Part shown: one piece after another, positions 32,661-42,189 of the stretch
Layout of the letters: each line of letters starts with the position of its first letter
How positions within the stretch are numbered: the first letter of the stretch is position 1
NCBI GenBank assembly: GCA_024233085.1
Contig: JACKQC010000002.1
Coordinates: forward strand, 496,001 to 560,000
Direction of reading: 5' to 3'
DNA length: 64,000 nucleotides
Origin: Akkermansiaceae bacterium
Lineage (GTDB): Bacteria > Verrucomicrobiota > Verrucomicrobiia > Verrucomicrobiales > DEV007
Made by a program: the position numbers and the translations under genes
Notes under the pieces: model-generated
Told to the model about the DNA's origin: nothing
The model's input: only the letters and a program-made list of their open reading frames with translations
The model's database searches: none

Positions 32661-33470
32661 TCATGCCCCGGTCGTTTTGACGGCTTCCCAGGCGGCGTCC
32701 ATCTGTTCGAGGGTGGCTTCCGCCAGGCTCAGGCCATCGTCGCGAAGCCGGTCCTCGACTTGCTGAAAGCGGTTCACGAACTTGGCGTTGGCGCGGGCCA
32801 GGAGCAGTTCGGGATCGAGTTTTTCCTTTCGGGCGAGATTGACCACGGCAAAGAGCAGATCGCCGATCTCTTCCTCAAGGTGCGCCCGGTCGCCGGAGCG
32901 GAGAGCCTGCTCGGTTTCGGCGGTTTCCTCGCGGATTTTTTCGAAAATGGGTTCGGGGCCGGGCCAGTCGAAGCCGATTCTGGCGACTTTTTTCTGAATC
33001 TTCGCGGCGCTCATCAGGGCGGGCAGACCGTCGCTTGCCTTTTCCAGATAGTACGACGCGGCGTCCGCTTCGCCTTTCTCGTCGCGCTTGATGGCGTCCC
33101 ACTGCCGCAGCACGCCGTCGGAATCGGCCACCTCGGCATCGCCAAAGACATGGGGGTGGCGGCGCACCAGTTTGTCGGCGATGGCCATGGCGATGTCATC
33201 GAAGTCGAAGGCGCCCGTTTCCGAGGCGATTTCGGCATGGAATACGGGCTGAAGCAGGAGATCGCCCAGCTCGTCGACCAAGGCGTCGCGGTCGCCCGAA
33301 CGAACCGCCTCGGCGACTTCGTAGGCCTCCTCGATCAGGTGGGGAAGCAAGGACTCGTGGGATTGCTCGGCATCCCACGGACAGCCGCCCGGCGCCCGCA
33401 GCCGGTGCATAATGGCCCGGAGCCGTTCCATGGGCGGGAGTTCGGAGTAGGGATGCGCGCTCGTTGGCAT
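32661..33470 (-). CDS. mazG: Nucleoside triphosphate pyrophosphohydrolase MazG
   Basis: The 269-aa protein hydrolyses (d)NTPs to monophosphates and pyrophosphate, cleaning nucleotide pools. Two MazG repeats are present. The first has GGCPWDAEQSHESL then LIEEAYEVAEAV and DELGDLLLQ; the second has KIREETAETEQAL and EEEIGDLLFAVVNLAR. These EExxE/ExxD clusters bind Mg. The ATG at 33470 gives MPTSAHPYSELPPMERL, the right N-terminus. It may be cotranscribed with DUF1287. Confidence 0.94.
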   Translation of the reverse strand: MPTSAHPYSELPPMERLRAIMHRLRAPGGCPWDAEQSHESLLPHLIEEAYEVAEAVRSGDRDALVDELGDLLLQPVFHAEIASETGAFDFDDIAMAIADKLVRRHPHVFGDAEVADSDGVLRQWDAIKRDEKGEADAASYYLEKASDGLPALMSAAKIQKKVARIGFDWPGPEPIFEKIREETAETEQALRSGDRAHLEEEIGDLLFAVVNLARKEKLDPELLLARANAKFVNRFQQVEDRLRDDGLSLAEATLEQMDAAWEAVKTTGA

Positions 33471-33595
33471 TTTCGTTTTGGGACAAGATCGACAGGATTT
33501 TGGCAAAGAGCGGGGCTCGCGGAGAGTCGGCGGTCGAAGGATGTTCAGGAAATTTCGTCCCAATCCTGTCAAAACGGATTGAAGTAAGATCTCCG

Positions 33596-34549
33596 CTAAT
33601 CGAGCGGCACCCAGGCCATGCCGAGGGCGATGACCAGGGGCGCGGTCAGCACGCAGGCCAGGGTGGTGGCCAGCACCACCTGCACGGCCGTGGGCGGATG
33701 CCCGCCGTAGAGCCGGGCCATTACGATGGGAAACACGGCGGAAGGCATGCCCGCCTGCACGACGAGCACCTTGCGCAGCTCCACCGGCATCGGCAGGAAT
33801 TTCGCCGCGCAGAGAATGACGGCCGGAATCAGGACGATCCGGACCGCGATGCTGACCGGGGCGATCCGGAGCATTTCACCGAGAAACTGGCGCTCGAACA
33901 AGCGCCCGATGGTGGCCCCGATCATGAAAAGCGACATCGGGATCGCGCAGTCGCCGAGCATGGCCATGGCGCGCCGGACCACCTCCGGAACGATGATGTG
34001 CGCGCCGGTGTAGTTCAGCGTCAGGCTCACAATCACAGCGAGGAAGGGACCGTTCACCAGCATGCGCCACGACGGCGCCGTGTGACCGGTGATGATCAGC
34101 ATGCCGGCGGTCCACAGGGCGATCTCGACCCCGAGGCCGTGGACGAAGATGAGCCCCGCCGGCCCCGTCTGTTCCGGCCACAGTTCCATCACCACGGGCA
34201 GGGCCATGAATCCGTAGTTCTGAATGCCGGCCGTGATGGTGAAGGTCCGGAGGCCGTGCCCCTTTTTCAGGCGGGCGGCCTTGGCCGCGACGAAGGCGAT
34301 CACGTACCCCGTCAAAATCAACACCAGTCCGCTCCCGATGGACCACAGCGCCACGTCGAGGCGCTCCAGCTCGGGATTGCCGGCGATCTTGTTGAAAATG
34401 AGGCAGGGCGCCAACAGCACCAGGACCAGGCGCATGACGCCCGTCTCGATCTCGTCGGTCACGATACCCGAGCGCTGCACCGCCGCGCCGGCCGCCATCA
34501 CGAGAAAAACCGGCGCGAGGGCGGTGAGAATCGTGGTATAGGCGGGCAT
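33596..34549 (-). CDS. AEC-family (auxin efflux carrier-like) transporter
   Basis: The 317-aa integral membrane protein has about ten hydrophobic helices in two similar halves. Family features are the N-terminal ILTALAPVFLVMAAGAAVQ, PCLIFNKIAG and, late in the protein, QAGMPSAVFPIVMARLYGG. AEC transporters export organic acids or similar anions; the substrate is not predictable here. It is 125 bp upstream of mazG on the same strand; the spacer holds a 9-bp inverted repeat GACAGGATT/AATCCTGTC. Confidence 0.88.
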   Translation of the reverse strand: MPAYTTILTALAPVFLVMAAGAAVQRSGIVTDEIETGVMRLVLVLLAPCLIFNKIAGNPELERLDVALWSIGSGLVLILTGYVIAFVAAKAARLKKGHGLRTFTITAGIQNYGFMALPVVMELWPEQTGPAGLIFVHGLGVEIALWTAGMLIITGHTAPSWRMLVNGPFLAVIVSLTLNYTGAHIIVPEVVRRAMAMLGDCAIPMSLFMIGATIGRLFERQFLGEMLRIAPVSIAVRIVLIPAVILCAAKFLPMPVELRKVLVVQAGMPSAVFPIVMARLYGGHPPTAVQVVLATTLACVLTAPLVIALGMAWVPLD

Positions 34550-34636
34550 TTCGGGGGCGATGACGACCTCCGAAATCCAGCCGTAAAACGACCCTCTGTC
34601 AATCGGCGAGCGAGCGGGTTCGGATCCGCCGATGTC

Positions 34637-37486
34637 TCATGGTTTTCCGGACATCAATTCGCGGGCTTTGTCGTCGAAAATGACGATCACGGCGAAGTTT
34701 CCGTCCTCGGAAACGACCTGGCCGAGTCCCTTCCCGCCGGCTCCAGAGGCGTCGGTGGTGTTGCTTGAAAGCTGCAAGCCCACGATTCGGGCCGCGGAAC
34801 CCGGTCGGGCCTGGTAGTAGGTGCCTTTTCGGAGCCGGATCGCCGGCAGCCGGAGTAATTGGGCGTCCGTGTCATCGCCCAGGCTCGTGTTCCCGGAAAG
34901 GATGGCGAGATTGGTTTTCGACTCCGACGCCAGGGAGGCGAGGACAACGTAGTGCCCATTTTCCGAGTCCACATCGACCCGGTCGATCGTCCGGATCGCG
35001 GTGTAACCGGAAGCGGAATACGGGTCACCTTCCCGCATCAGGCGGAACAGCCGGCCGTCGTCCTGTTTCAGGTAAAGGGCGCAATCATTTCCGGAGTTGA
35101 CGCCCTTGCCCCGCAGCTTCGCGAGGAAGATCATCTGGTCGTCCGGGCCGGGCCAGAATTTCAAGATGCGGCTGAAAACCACCGCGGGTTCGGCGGGATC
35201 GGGCGCGTCGCCCTCACGCGCCACGGGGTCGGCGCCGAAATACAACACCTCGTTGTTTTTCGAGGTGACGCCCGAACCCTTCGCGCCGGTCAGGGAAGTG
35301 CGGTAAATGAGGGTGTTGGTGGCGTTCAGCGTTTCGCCGAAGGGGGTTCCGATCTGGGTGCCGAAGGGCAGACCGATGGCGGGGTGGTTTTGAAAAAAGG
35401 CGGTCACCCAGTCCGCCATCGGTTCCTTGGTCATGACGGCCGTGACCGGTTTCGGTCCGAAGCCCGTCAGGAACGAGGCCGTCGCGATTCCCCCGGTCGG
35501 AGGCAGGCTGATGCGGCCGAAGTTCTGGGCGAAAAAGGCACCCAAGGAGTTCGGAATGGGATTGCCTTCGCGGGCGACGGCGTTGATCACCGCGCCGGCG
35601 GAGCTGAGCACCATGGCGCCCGAGTCGTTGGTGCGGTTGACCGTCGTGGTGGTGCCGGTGCCGCTTCTCAGCGTGTAGGCGATCCCGACCCCGTCGTTCA
35701 CCGTGCTCCGTGCCTGGACCATTTGCTTCACGCCCGCGATGGCCGCGTCGCCCAGCGCCGCCACCGGCGTGCCGGTGCGAATCACGGGAGCCACCGTGAC
35801 GGGACTCACCGAAAAGACCGCCTGGTTGTTGGTCTTGTTGACTCCGACCGACGAACTCGTCGCCATGACGGCTTGGAACACACCGGAAAGCGGACTGTTG
35901 AAGATGGGATTGCCAACCGACTTGATCGTTTCGCCGCCGGGGAGCACATCCAGAGTCCGGAGGACGGAATTCACGTCTCCCCCCTGATCGGTCCAGATCC
36001 CGGTGGCATTTTTTGGAAGCGACGGCGGCGGCGGCGCCCCGGTTTGGGTCAGGCTCTTGAGCGAGTTTTCCAGGTTCCGCATGGCCGCTTCGAGCAGCGA
36101 CTCGCTGCTTTGATTCACCGTCGCGTCGCCGACTTTCGTGATCTGGCCATTCACGACTTCCGGGGCGTAGTCGCCGAGTTTGACGAGCATCCGGAGCGGA
36201 AATTTCCCATTCACGTCGTCGTAGGTATAAGCCGATCCCGAATCCGCTCCATTGTCGTCATCCAGATCCGCGCCAATCATGGCGAAATTGTCCATGAGGC
36301 AAACCGCGCGGCCCAGGCCGTCGCCCGCTCGATTGTCCCCCGGGATCAGCATTCCCACGAGGGAACCCATCGGCAGCTCGTACAGCCACGCCGCGCCCGA
36401 GTCCACTCTGGCGCCGTCGTCGTATTCGGGCGACCCGACCAAGGCGAGGTGTCCCGCCAGGGAGACGCTCGTGCCGAAGAGATCACCCGCCGCCCCGCCC
36501 GTGGGGATGAGTTTTTGCAGTTGCAGGCCCGTTCCGGCCGAATGCAGATAGGCCGCTCCTGTCGCGGCGGACCCGTCGGTGGCCATGGGAGCGCCGACCA
36601 GCACCTGGTCCCGGTCCACCGAAAGGCTGCTTCCGTACAGGTGCCCCGCGCCGCCGTCCGCGGGCGTCAATTTCCAGAGCTGCGTGCCGGTGTAGAGGTC
36701 GAAAACGTAGGCCGACCCCGAGTCCGCCCCATTGTCCGCGTCGGCCGGAGCCCCGACCGCCAGATACCTGTCGCTGGCCGCCACACTCTGGCCGAAGAGA
36801 TCGTCCGTTCCTCCGTCCGTGGCGCCAATCTTCCGCAACTCCGCTCCCACACTTGGGTTTCCGCCATAGACGGTGCATTCGAAGACATAGACCGCGCCCG
36901 AATCGGTCGCGCCGTGGTAGCCCTTCGGACAACCGACGATCAGGCGGTTGTGGGTCAGCGCGACGCTGGTTCCGAATTCATCCCCGGCGCCCGCGTCCGA
37001 AGCCGTCAGCTTGGCGAGGAGCTTGGCGGTGTGGTTCGCGTAAACATACACGGCGCCGGCGTCCGCGCCCGCGTCGTCATCGCCTTTGGCGCCGATGATG
37101 AGCAGGTTTCCGAGCACGGCCACACTGCAGCCGAACCGGTCGTCGGCTTCGCCGTCCGGCGCTTTGAATTTCCGGGCATAGCTGGCGGCCTTTCCGTTGA
37201 AAAGCTGAACCGCGCCCGCGTTGTCCGCGACATCGTCGTCCTCGGGCTGACCGATCGCCACGAATCCGCCTGACATCGAAATCACGCCACCGAAACGGTT
37301 GCCGGCCTGCCCGTTGGTCGCGCGGCCGTGAACTTTTTTTACCTCGGGCGAAAAGGCCCGCGCCATCGGGGCGAGAAGGAGGCTCGTCACGACCAGCAGG
37401 AGGAGGGTCGTTCTTCTCGCTCGCACAGTGGTTCGGCCGCGCCGCCGGAACTCCTTCGAACGACTATGATATTCGTTAGTATGCAT
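34637..37486 (-). CDS. Large exported FG-GAP repeat protein
   Basis: The 949-aa protein has a basic N-terminus and signal peptide (LLLLVVTSLLLAPMARA). Residues 60-430 carry about seven FG-GAP-like blades, recognised by repeats of DRFG-SVA and GAVYVY, for instance GDEFGTSVALTHNRLIVG and AGDLFGTSVSLAGHLALVG. These form a calcium-binding beta-propeller like integrin alpha. The C-terminal half (about 480-949) is another beta-rich, choice-of-anchor-like region. It is probably a cell-surface or extracellular binding protein. No enzyme motif is visible. Confidence 0.82.
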   Translation of the reverse strand: MHTNEYHSRSKEFRRRGRTTVRARRTTLLLLVVTSLLLAPMARAFSPEVKKVHGRATNGQAGNRFGGVISMSGGFVAIGQPEDDDVADNAGAVQLFNGKAASYARKFKAPDGEADDRFGCSVAVLGNLLIIGAKGDDDAGADAGAVYVYANHTAKLLAKLTASDAGAGDEFGTSVALTHNRLIVGCPKGYHGATDSGAVYVFECTVYGGNPSVGAELRKIGATDGGTDDLFGQSVAASDRYLAVGAPADADNGADSGSAYVFDLYTGTQLWKLTPADGGAGHLYGSSLSVDRDQVLVGAPMATDGSAATGAAYLHSAGTGLQLQKLIPTGGAAGDLFGTSVSLAGHLALVGSPEYDDGARVDSGAAWLYELPMGSLVGMLIPGDNRAGDGLGRAVCLMDNFAMIGADLDDDNGADSGSAYTYDDVNGKFPLRMLVKLGDYAPEVVNGQITKVGDATVNQSSESLLEAAMRNLENSLKSLTQTGAPPPPSLPKNATGIWTDQGGDVNSVLRTLDVLPGGETIKSVGNPIFNSPLSGVFQAVMATSSSVGVNKTNNQAVFSVSPVTVAPVIRTGTPVAALGDAAIAGVKQMVQARSTVNDGVGIAYTLRSGTGTTTTVNRTNDSGAMVLSSAGAVINAVAREGNPIPNSLGAFFAQNFGRISLPPTGGIATASFLTGFGPKPVTAVMTKEPMADWVTAFFQNHPAIGLPFGTQIGTPFGETLNATNTLIYRTSLTGAKGSGVTSKNNEVLYFGADPVAREGDAPDPAEPAVVFSRILKFWPGPDDQMIFLAKLRGKGVNSGNDCALYLKQDDGRLFRLMREGDPYSASGYTAIRTIDRVDVDSENGHYVVLASLASESKTNLAILSGNTSLGDDTDAQLLRLPAIRLRKGTYYQARPGSAARIVGLQLSSNTTDASGAGGKGLGQVVSEDGNFAVIVIFDDKARELMSGKP

Positions 37487-37797
37487 CGTGTGGGGTGGTG
37501 GGTTGGATTCGGTGGCCCTCCCCCGCCGATGGCCGGTGCCAAGGTGACTCGCGGGATGACCGGGAGTTTTGACAGCCGTCGATTCCGGTTCTGTCAGCGC
37601 CGATTGCGGTTATCGATGCCTCCATTGCCGACAACGACTCGCTCCGCGGTCACGAATCCGACCCGAATTCAACGGGGCGGAATTCGGTTCCTCAACCGCG
37701 TGGATCCCACCAAGTCCTCCCCGCGGTCGGCCACGGCGACTGAAGGCCTCACCGCGCCGTCGCTTTTCGGTCGCCCGCCAAAAAAATTCCGGCGCGT
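37487..37797. other. Intergenic region without recognised features
   Basis: 311 bp between the citrate synthase stop and the start of the FG-GAP gene. No gene, clear promoter or strong hairpin is seen. It should contain the FG-GAP promoter and the gltA terminator. Confidence 0.4.
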
Positions 37798-38931
37798 TCA
37801 GCGCTCGTCGATCGGCGCGATCGGCTGATCCTCTGTCGGACCGGTGTAATAGGTCAGCGGGCGATAGAGCCGGTTGTCGTCGAGCTGCTCGAGGACCTGC
37901 GCCGTCCATCCCGCCGCGCGGGAAATGGCGAAAATCGGTGTGAAAAGGTCCGTGGGAATCCCGAGCGAATAGTAAACCGTCGCCGAATAGAAATCGACGT
38001 TCGCGTTGAGTCCCTTGCGATCGCGCATGATCTCCGCGATGCGCTCGGACATGTTGATCCATTTCGGCTCGCCCAGTTCCTGGGTCAGTTGGATCGCCAT
38101 CTTGCGCAGATGCGGCGCCCGCGGGTCGAGCACCTTGTAGACGCGGTGACCGATGCCCATGATCTTTTTCTTCCGGGCGAGACACTCCTCGACGAAGGCG
38201 TCGACCTTGTTTTCTTCGCCGATCTCGTGAAGCATGTGGATAACGCCCTCGTTCGCGCCCCCATGGAGCGGTCCCTTCAAGGTTCCGATGGCCGAGGTGA
38301 TGGCCGAGTAAATGTCCGAGAGCGTGGCGATGGTGACCCGCGCGCTGAAAGTGGAGGCGTTCATCCCGTGGTCGGCGTGCAGGATGTAGGCGACATCGAG
38401 CGTCTTTTCGGCCTCGGGCCCCGGAACTTCGCCGGTGACGATGTAGAGAAAATGCGCGGCCTCGCTGAGATCCTGACGCGGCTCGGGAAAGTCGAGCCCC
38501 TGCCGGGCGCGGTGGTAGTACCCGACAATGAGCGGAATCTTCGCCACGATGGCCAGGGCCCGTTCTTCGTTGAGGGCGCGGTTCTGGTTTTCGCCGCGCG
38601 TGTCGAACAACCCGAGCATGCTCACGCCCGTGCGGAGCACATCCATGGGGGCGGCATCCTTCGGGGCGGCCTTGAGGAAATCGATCACCTGGCCGGGCAG
38701 GTCGCGTTTCGAGCGCAGGGTCCGGGTGAGGTCTTCGAGTTCGGCCCGGTTGGGGAGCTTGCCGCGATGGAGCAAATGCACGACCTCCTCGAAAGAAGTG
38801 TGCGCGACGAGATCGTCGATGTTGTACCCGAGATAGCGAAGCTTGCCCTCCTGACCGAGCACCTGGCTGAGCCGGGATTCGTTGGCGATGACTCCCTCGA
38901 GTCCTTTGGCGTATTCGGGGGTTTGCGACAT
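37798..38931 (-). CDS. gltA: Citrate synthase
   Basis: The 377-aa enzyme condenses acetyl-CoA with oxaloacetate at the entry of the TCA cycle. Catalytic segments are visible: the first His in LHADHGMNAST, the second in GPLHGGANEGV, and the Asp in ANVDFYSATVYYSLGIP. GIGHRVYKVLDPRA binds CoA/oxaloacetate. Length fits the short bacterial type, which lacks the NADH-binding extension. The ATG at 38931 is preferred over upstream in-frame codons. It is followed upstream by sucD on the same strand, so TCA genes cluster here. Confidence 0.93.
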   Translation of the reverse strand: MSQTPEYAKGLEGVIANESRLSQVLGQEGKLRYLGYNIDDLVAHTSFEEVVHLLHRGKLPNRAELEDLTRTLRSKRDLPGQVIDFLKAAPKDAAPMDVLRTGVSMLGLFDTRGENQNRALNEERALAIVAKIPLIVGYYHRARQGLDFPEPRQDLSEAAHFLYIVTGEVPGPEAEKTLDVAYILHADHGMNASTFSARVTIATLSDIYSAITSAIGTLKGPLHGGANEGVIHMLHEIGEENKVDAFVEECLARKKKIMGIGHRVYKVLDPRAPHLRKMAIQLTQELGEPKWINMSERIAEIMRDRKGLNANVDFYSATVYYSLGIPTDLFTPIFAISRAAGWTAQVLEQLDDNRLYRPLTYYTGPTEDQPIAPIDER

Positions 38932-38997
38932 GGTCCGTTCGGTTTCTGGCGTTTCGTGTGTTTGAAAAATTGGATTATCCCGAATCCCGCGCCGCAA

Positions 38998-39891
38998 TCA
39001 ACCCAAAGCCTTCGCCAAAGTGGCGCCCATCTCCGCCGGCGTCTCCGCCACGGCGATGCCGGCTTCGCGGAGCGCTTGCTTCTTGGCTTCGGCGGTGCCT
39101 TTGCCGCCCGAAATGATCGCGCCGGCATGGCCCATGCGACGACCGGGAGGCGCGGTGGCCCCGGCGATGAATCCGGCGATGGGCTTCCCGCAGTTTTCGG
39201 CGGCCCACGCGGCGGCCTCCTCCTCGGCGGAGCCGCCGATCTCGCCGATCATGATGATGGCCTCGGTCTCGGGATCGTCGTTGAACATCTTCAGGCAATC
39301 GAGGTGCGAGGTGCCGTTGATGGGATCGCCGCCGATGCCGACGCAGGTGCTCTGCCCCAGCCCGAGCTGGGACAACTGCCACACCGCCTCGTAGGTCAGC
39401 GTGCCCGACCGGGACACCACGCCGACACTGCCCCGCTGATGAATGTACCCGGGCGCGATGCCGATTCGGCAGCCGCCGTGGGATTTCTCGCCGCGGCCGG
39501 GCGTGACGATTCCGGGACAGTTCGGACCGATGAGGCGCGTCTTCGTCCCGGCCATGGCGGCGCGGACCTTCATCATGTCGATCACCGGGATGCCTTCGGT
39601 GATGCAGACGACCAGGTCGAGCCCGGCGTCGACGCCCTCCAGAATCGCGTCGGCCGCGAAAGGCGGCGGCACGAAGATCGCGGAAACGGTGGCGCCGGTT
39701 TCGGCGACGGCCTCGGCGACGGTGTCGTAAATCGGCACGGCATCCGCGAATTTCTGCCCGCCCTTGCCCGGCGTCACCCCGGCGACGACCTGAGTGCCGT
39801 AGTCGAGACTGAGTTGCGCGTGGCGCCCGCCAAAGGAGCCGGTGATGCCCTGGATCAGGACCTTGGTGTTTTCGTCAACGAGGATGGCCAT
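38998..39891 (-). CDS. sucD: Succinate--CoA ligase (ADP-forming) alpha subunit
   Basis: The 297-aa subunit binds CoA and carries the phosphorylated histidine. The CoA-binding segment is IQGITGSFGGRHAQ, followed by PPFAADAI and CITEGIPVIDM. The active-site histidine is in RRMGHAGAIISGG. It works with SucB-type beta subunit SucC to make ATP or GTP in the TCA cycle. Unusually, sucC does not directly precede it: two unrelated small genes (VOC and QueD-like) separate them on the same strand. Confidence 0.94.
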   Translation of the reverse strand: MAILVDENTKVLIQGITGSFGGRHAQLSLDYGTQVVAGVTPGKGGQKFADAVPIYDTVAEAVAETGATVSAIFVPPPFAADAILEGVDAGLDLVVCITEGIPVIDMMKVRAAMAGTKTRLIGPNCPGIVTPGRGEKSHGGCRIGIAPGYIHQRGSVGVVSRSGTLTYEAVWQLSQLGLGQSTCVGIGGDPINGTSHLDCLKMFNDDPETEAIIMIGEIGGSAEEEAAAWAAENCGKPIAGFIAGATAPPGRRMGHAGAIISGGKGTAEAKKQALREAGIAVAETPAEMGATLAKALG

Positions 39892-39932
39892 GGTGAATCG
39901 GGTAAAAGGTAAATCGTGCGAAGGTAAAAAGC

Positions 39933-40310
39933 TCAGGAGGGATGGTGCTGATGCAGGATCAACTCGTTGCCGTCGGGATCGGCGATCACCGCGAATCGGC
40001 AGGAGGGCGAAGCCATCACCTCGGATTTGAGGGCAACGCCTTCCGATTTCAACCACTCCAGCGCGGCGTCGAGATCCTCGACCTCCAGAGCGGCGCTTGG
40101 CCCGCTCTGACCGCCCGGAGCCCAAGCGTTCGAGATCGCCAGGGTTCCGGCGCCGATGTCGTATTCGATCCAGCGAATGCGTTGCTCCGGCACCTCGTGA
40201 TCCATGGTGCAATCCAGCCCGAGAACGCGCCCGTAGAAATCCTTCGCCCGGTCGACGTCCGTCACGGGATAGCCGACGAAGGCGATTGCTTTGACTCCGA
40301 TTCCTTTCAT
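39933..40310 (-). CDS. VOC-superfamily (glyoxalase/bleomycin-resistance-like) protein
   Basis: The 125-aa single-module vicinal-oxygen-chelate protein starts IAFVGYPVTDVDRAKDFYGRVLGLDC and ends FAVIADPDGNELILHQHH, typical of the fold. Candidate metal ligands include the Glu in IEYDIG and the final Glu in NELIL. Substrate and reaction are unknown. It lies between sucD and the QueD-like gene and is probably transcribed with them. Confidence 0.85.
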   Translation of the reverse strand: MKGIGVKAIAFVGYPVTDVDRAKDFYGRVLGLDCTMDHEVPEQRIRWIEYDIGAGTLAISNAWAPGGQSGPSAALEVEDLDAALEWLKSEGVALKSEVMASPSCRFAVIADPDGNELILHQHHPS

Positions 40311-40326
40311 CGTCCGAAAAAACAGG

Positions 40327-40872
40327 TCAGGCGGCGGCGAGGTCGTTGATGCTTAAATCGGCGCGGTTCCACCAGCGGTCGCCGCCCGGCAGGATCCCCT
40401 CGGTCGTGGCGCCGTTGAATTCCACCGCGTTGGTCGGTGTCTCCTGGATCGCCAGTCTCCGGCACAGGAAGGCGGGATTCTCCGCGTCGAGGAAGGCCGT
40501 CAGCTTCGCGTGGTAACAGGCCGCCTTGATTTCGGTGGTGGGATCGCCCGGCGTCACCAGGATTCGCGCCAGCAGACGCGGCTCGTTTTCCCGGAAAAAC
40601 CCGATCAACCGATCGCCTTCGGCCAGGTGAAAGCTGTGGTCGACCGCCTTGTCGATCCACTGGAACCAGCGGCGTTTCACCTGTTCGAATTCCACCAACA
40701 TGTTCGTCTCCGGGCGGAGCCCCGCGTTTTCACGGCTCGCGATGTCGACGGTCACCACCTCGTCGTGCCCGTGGGGCACGGCACAGTTCGGCGCGACACC
40801 GCTGGTCAATCGATGAGCCATGCTGTAGCGCCTCGTAAATCTCAAAACGAAATCGTGTGTCTCGGCACCCAT
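40327..40872 (-). CDS. 6-pyruvoyl-tetrahydropterin synthase/QueD-like protein
   Basis: The 181-aa protein has the pterin-synthase pattern: FTRRYSMAHRL with the first zinc His, and PHGHDEVVTV with the second His pair. VDHSFHLAEGD and PTTEIKAACYHAKL follow. QueD makes 6-carboxytetrahydropterin for queuosine, while PTPS relatives make other pterins. The family Cys is seen in NCAVPHGH. The start is ATG 40872, 23 bp after the sucC stop. queH lies elsewhere in the window (56850-57590), which makes a queuosine role reasonable. Confidence 0.8.
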   Translation of the reverse strand: MGAETHDFVLRFTRRYSMAHRLTSGVAPNCAVPHGHDEVVTVDIASRENAGLRPETNMLVEFEQVKRRWFQWIDKAVDHSFHLAEGDRLIGFFRENEPRLLARILVTPGDPTTEIKAACYHAKLTAFLDAENPAFLCRRLAIQETPTNAVEFNGATTEGILPGGDRWWNRADLSINDLAAA

Positions 40873-40895
40873 TTCTTCGATATCCCGAAAACTCC

Positions 40896-42041
40896 CTACG
40901 CCGCGATCGCCTTCACCACCTTCTCCGCCGCGTCCCCCAGATCGTCGCCCGAAATCAGGTTCAGCCCGGATTCGGCGAGCGTCTTCTTGCCCGCGTCCAC
41001 GTTGTTGCCCTCGAGCCGAACGACCAGCGGCAGCGAAAGACCGACCTCCTTCGACGCCGCCACGATGCCCTCGGCGATCACGTTGCAGTCCATGATGCCG
41101 CCGAAGATGTTCACCAGAATGCCCTTCACCTTCGCGTCGCCCAGGATGATCTTGAAGGCGTTGGTCACCTGCTCCTTCGTCGCGCCCCCCCCCACGTCGA
41201 GGAAATTCGCCGGCTCGCCACCGTAAAATTTGATGATGTCCATCGTCGCCATCGCCAGCCCGGCGCCGTTGACCAGGCACGCGATGTTGCCGTCGACGAT
41301 GTGATTGAGCCCTTCTTTCCGAGGCTCGACCTCGCGCGGGTCCTCCTCCGACGGATCGCGCATCGCCCTCGATCTCCGGTTGGCGGTAGAGCGCGTTGTC
41401 GTCGGGGTAAACTTCGCGTCGAGCGCCAGCACCTGGCCGTCAGGCGAGCTTCCAGCGGGTTCACCTCGACCATCGAGCAGTCACCAGGCGATGAAGAGCT
41501 TTGTAGAGCGCGCCGCCCAGCTTGCCGAAGGCCTGCCTGGTATACGGCGAATCCAGCCGCGCGGCAGCTTCCGCGTCTCGTGCAGGCCTGGCCCATGGCG
41601 GTGCACCCGCTTCGTTGAGAATCTTCTCCAGCGTCTTTCGGCGACGTCCTCGATGTTCACCGCCCTCCGTGCTCGCCTACGATGACCGAACGCGGCTTTC
41701 GCGATCCATCAGGATGGCGAGATAGTATTCGCCGCGATGTCCACCGACTGCGCCGCTGCTTGTTCACCAACGCATCCTGCTTCCGTCTGGTGCGTCACCA
41801 ACACCTGGCCGATCATCCTTTTCGGCGATGTCGCGCCCACGCCTCGGCAGCGGTAATGACCAAAGTGGACTCCGCCCATGAACCCGTTCTTGGAAGATTC
41901 CCCTTCCGCGTCCGCCGGCGTGAACCTGCGGCACGTACCACGTTCCGCTTTAAGGTCCTCCGCCGCCGCCTGACTCCGCATCGTTGGCGGCCCGTGCTGG
42001 CGTTTTCGAAGTTCCTTGGCTTGGTATTCAGTGATGTTCAT
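40896..42041 (-). pseudogene. sucC: Succinate--CoA ligase beta subunit, multiply frameshifted
   Basis: The N-terminus is recognisable at 42041 (MNITEYQAKEL), QVLVTHQT appears near 41800 and SMVEVNPL near 41480. The C-terminal 150 residues are intact in one frame from about 41350 to the stop (GNIACLVNGAGLAMATMDIIKFYGG ... LVNIFGGIMDCNVIAEGI, interrupted here). Between 41350 and 42000 the reading frame changes several times with single-base gains and losses. SucC should be about 390 aa and needed with SucD, which is intact. Sequence error is more likely than real decay, since the neighbouring gene shows the same damage. Confidence 0.8.
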
Positions 42042-42189
42042 CGTTCGATGAAACCGCCGAGATTTCGGGCAGCAGGCTGCAATGAACTTGGGTGGCCCCT
42101 AGGCGGTCAAGACGATCCGGCAGTTCAGACTCAGGCTGGTGCCCACTCATCGACCGGTTGCTTGCCCGTCGTTTTCGCCGTCTTCCCAG

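Noticed and set aside
34859..37273. Antisense frame of 804 codons opposite the FG-GAP protein
   Set aside because: No motifs; the opposite strand has a signal peptide and regular FG-GAP blades.
40896..42041. sucC as a truly decayed pseudogene
   Set aside because: Damage crosses into the unrelated neighbouring gene with the same density and stops sharply, which fits sequence error better than selection loss. It is listed as broken because that is what the sequence shows.
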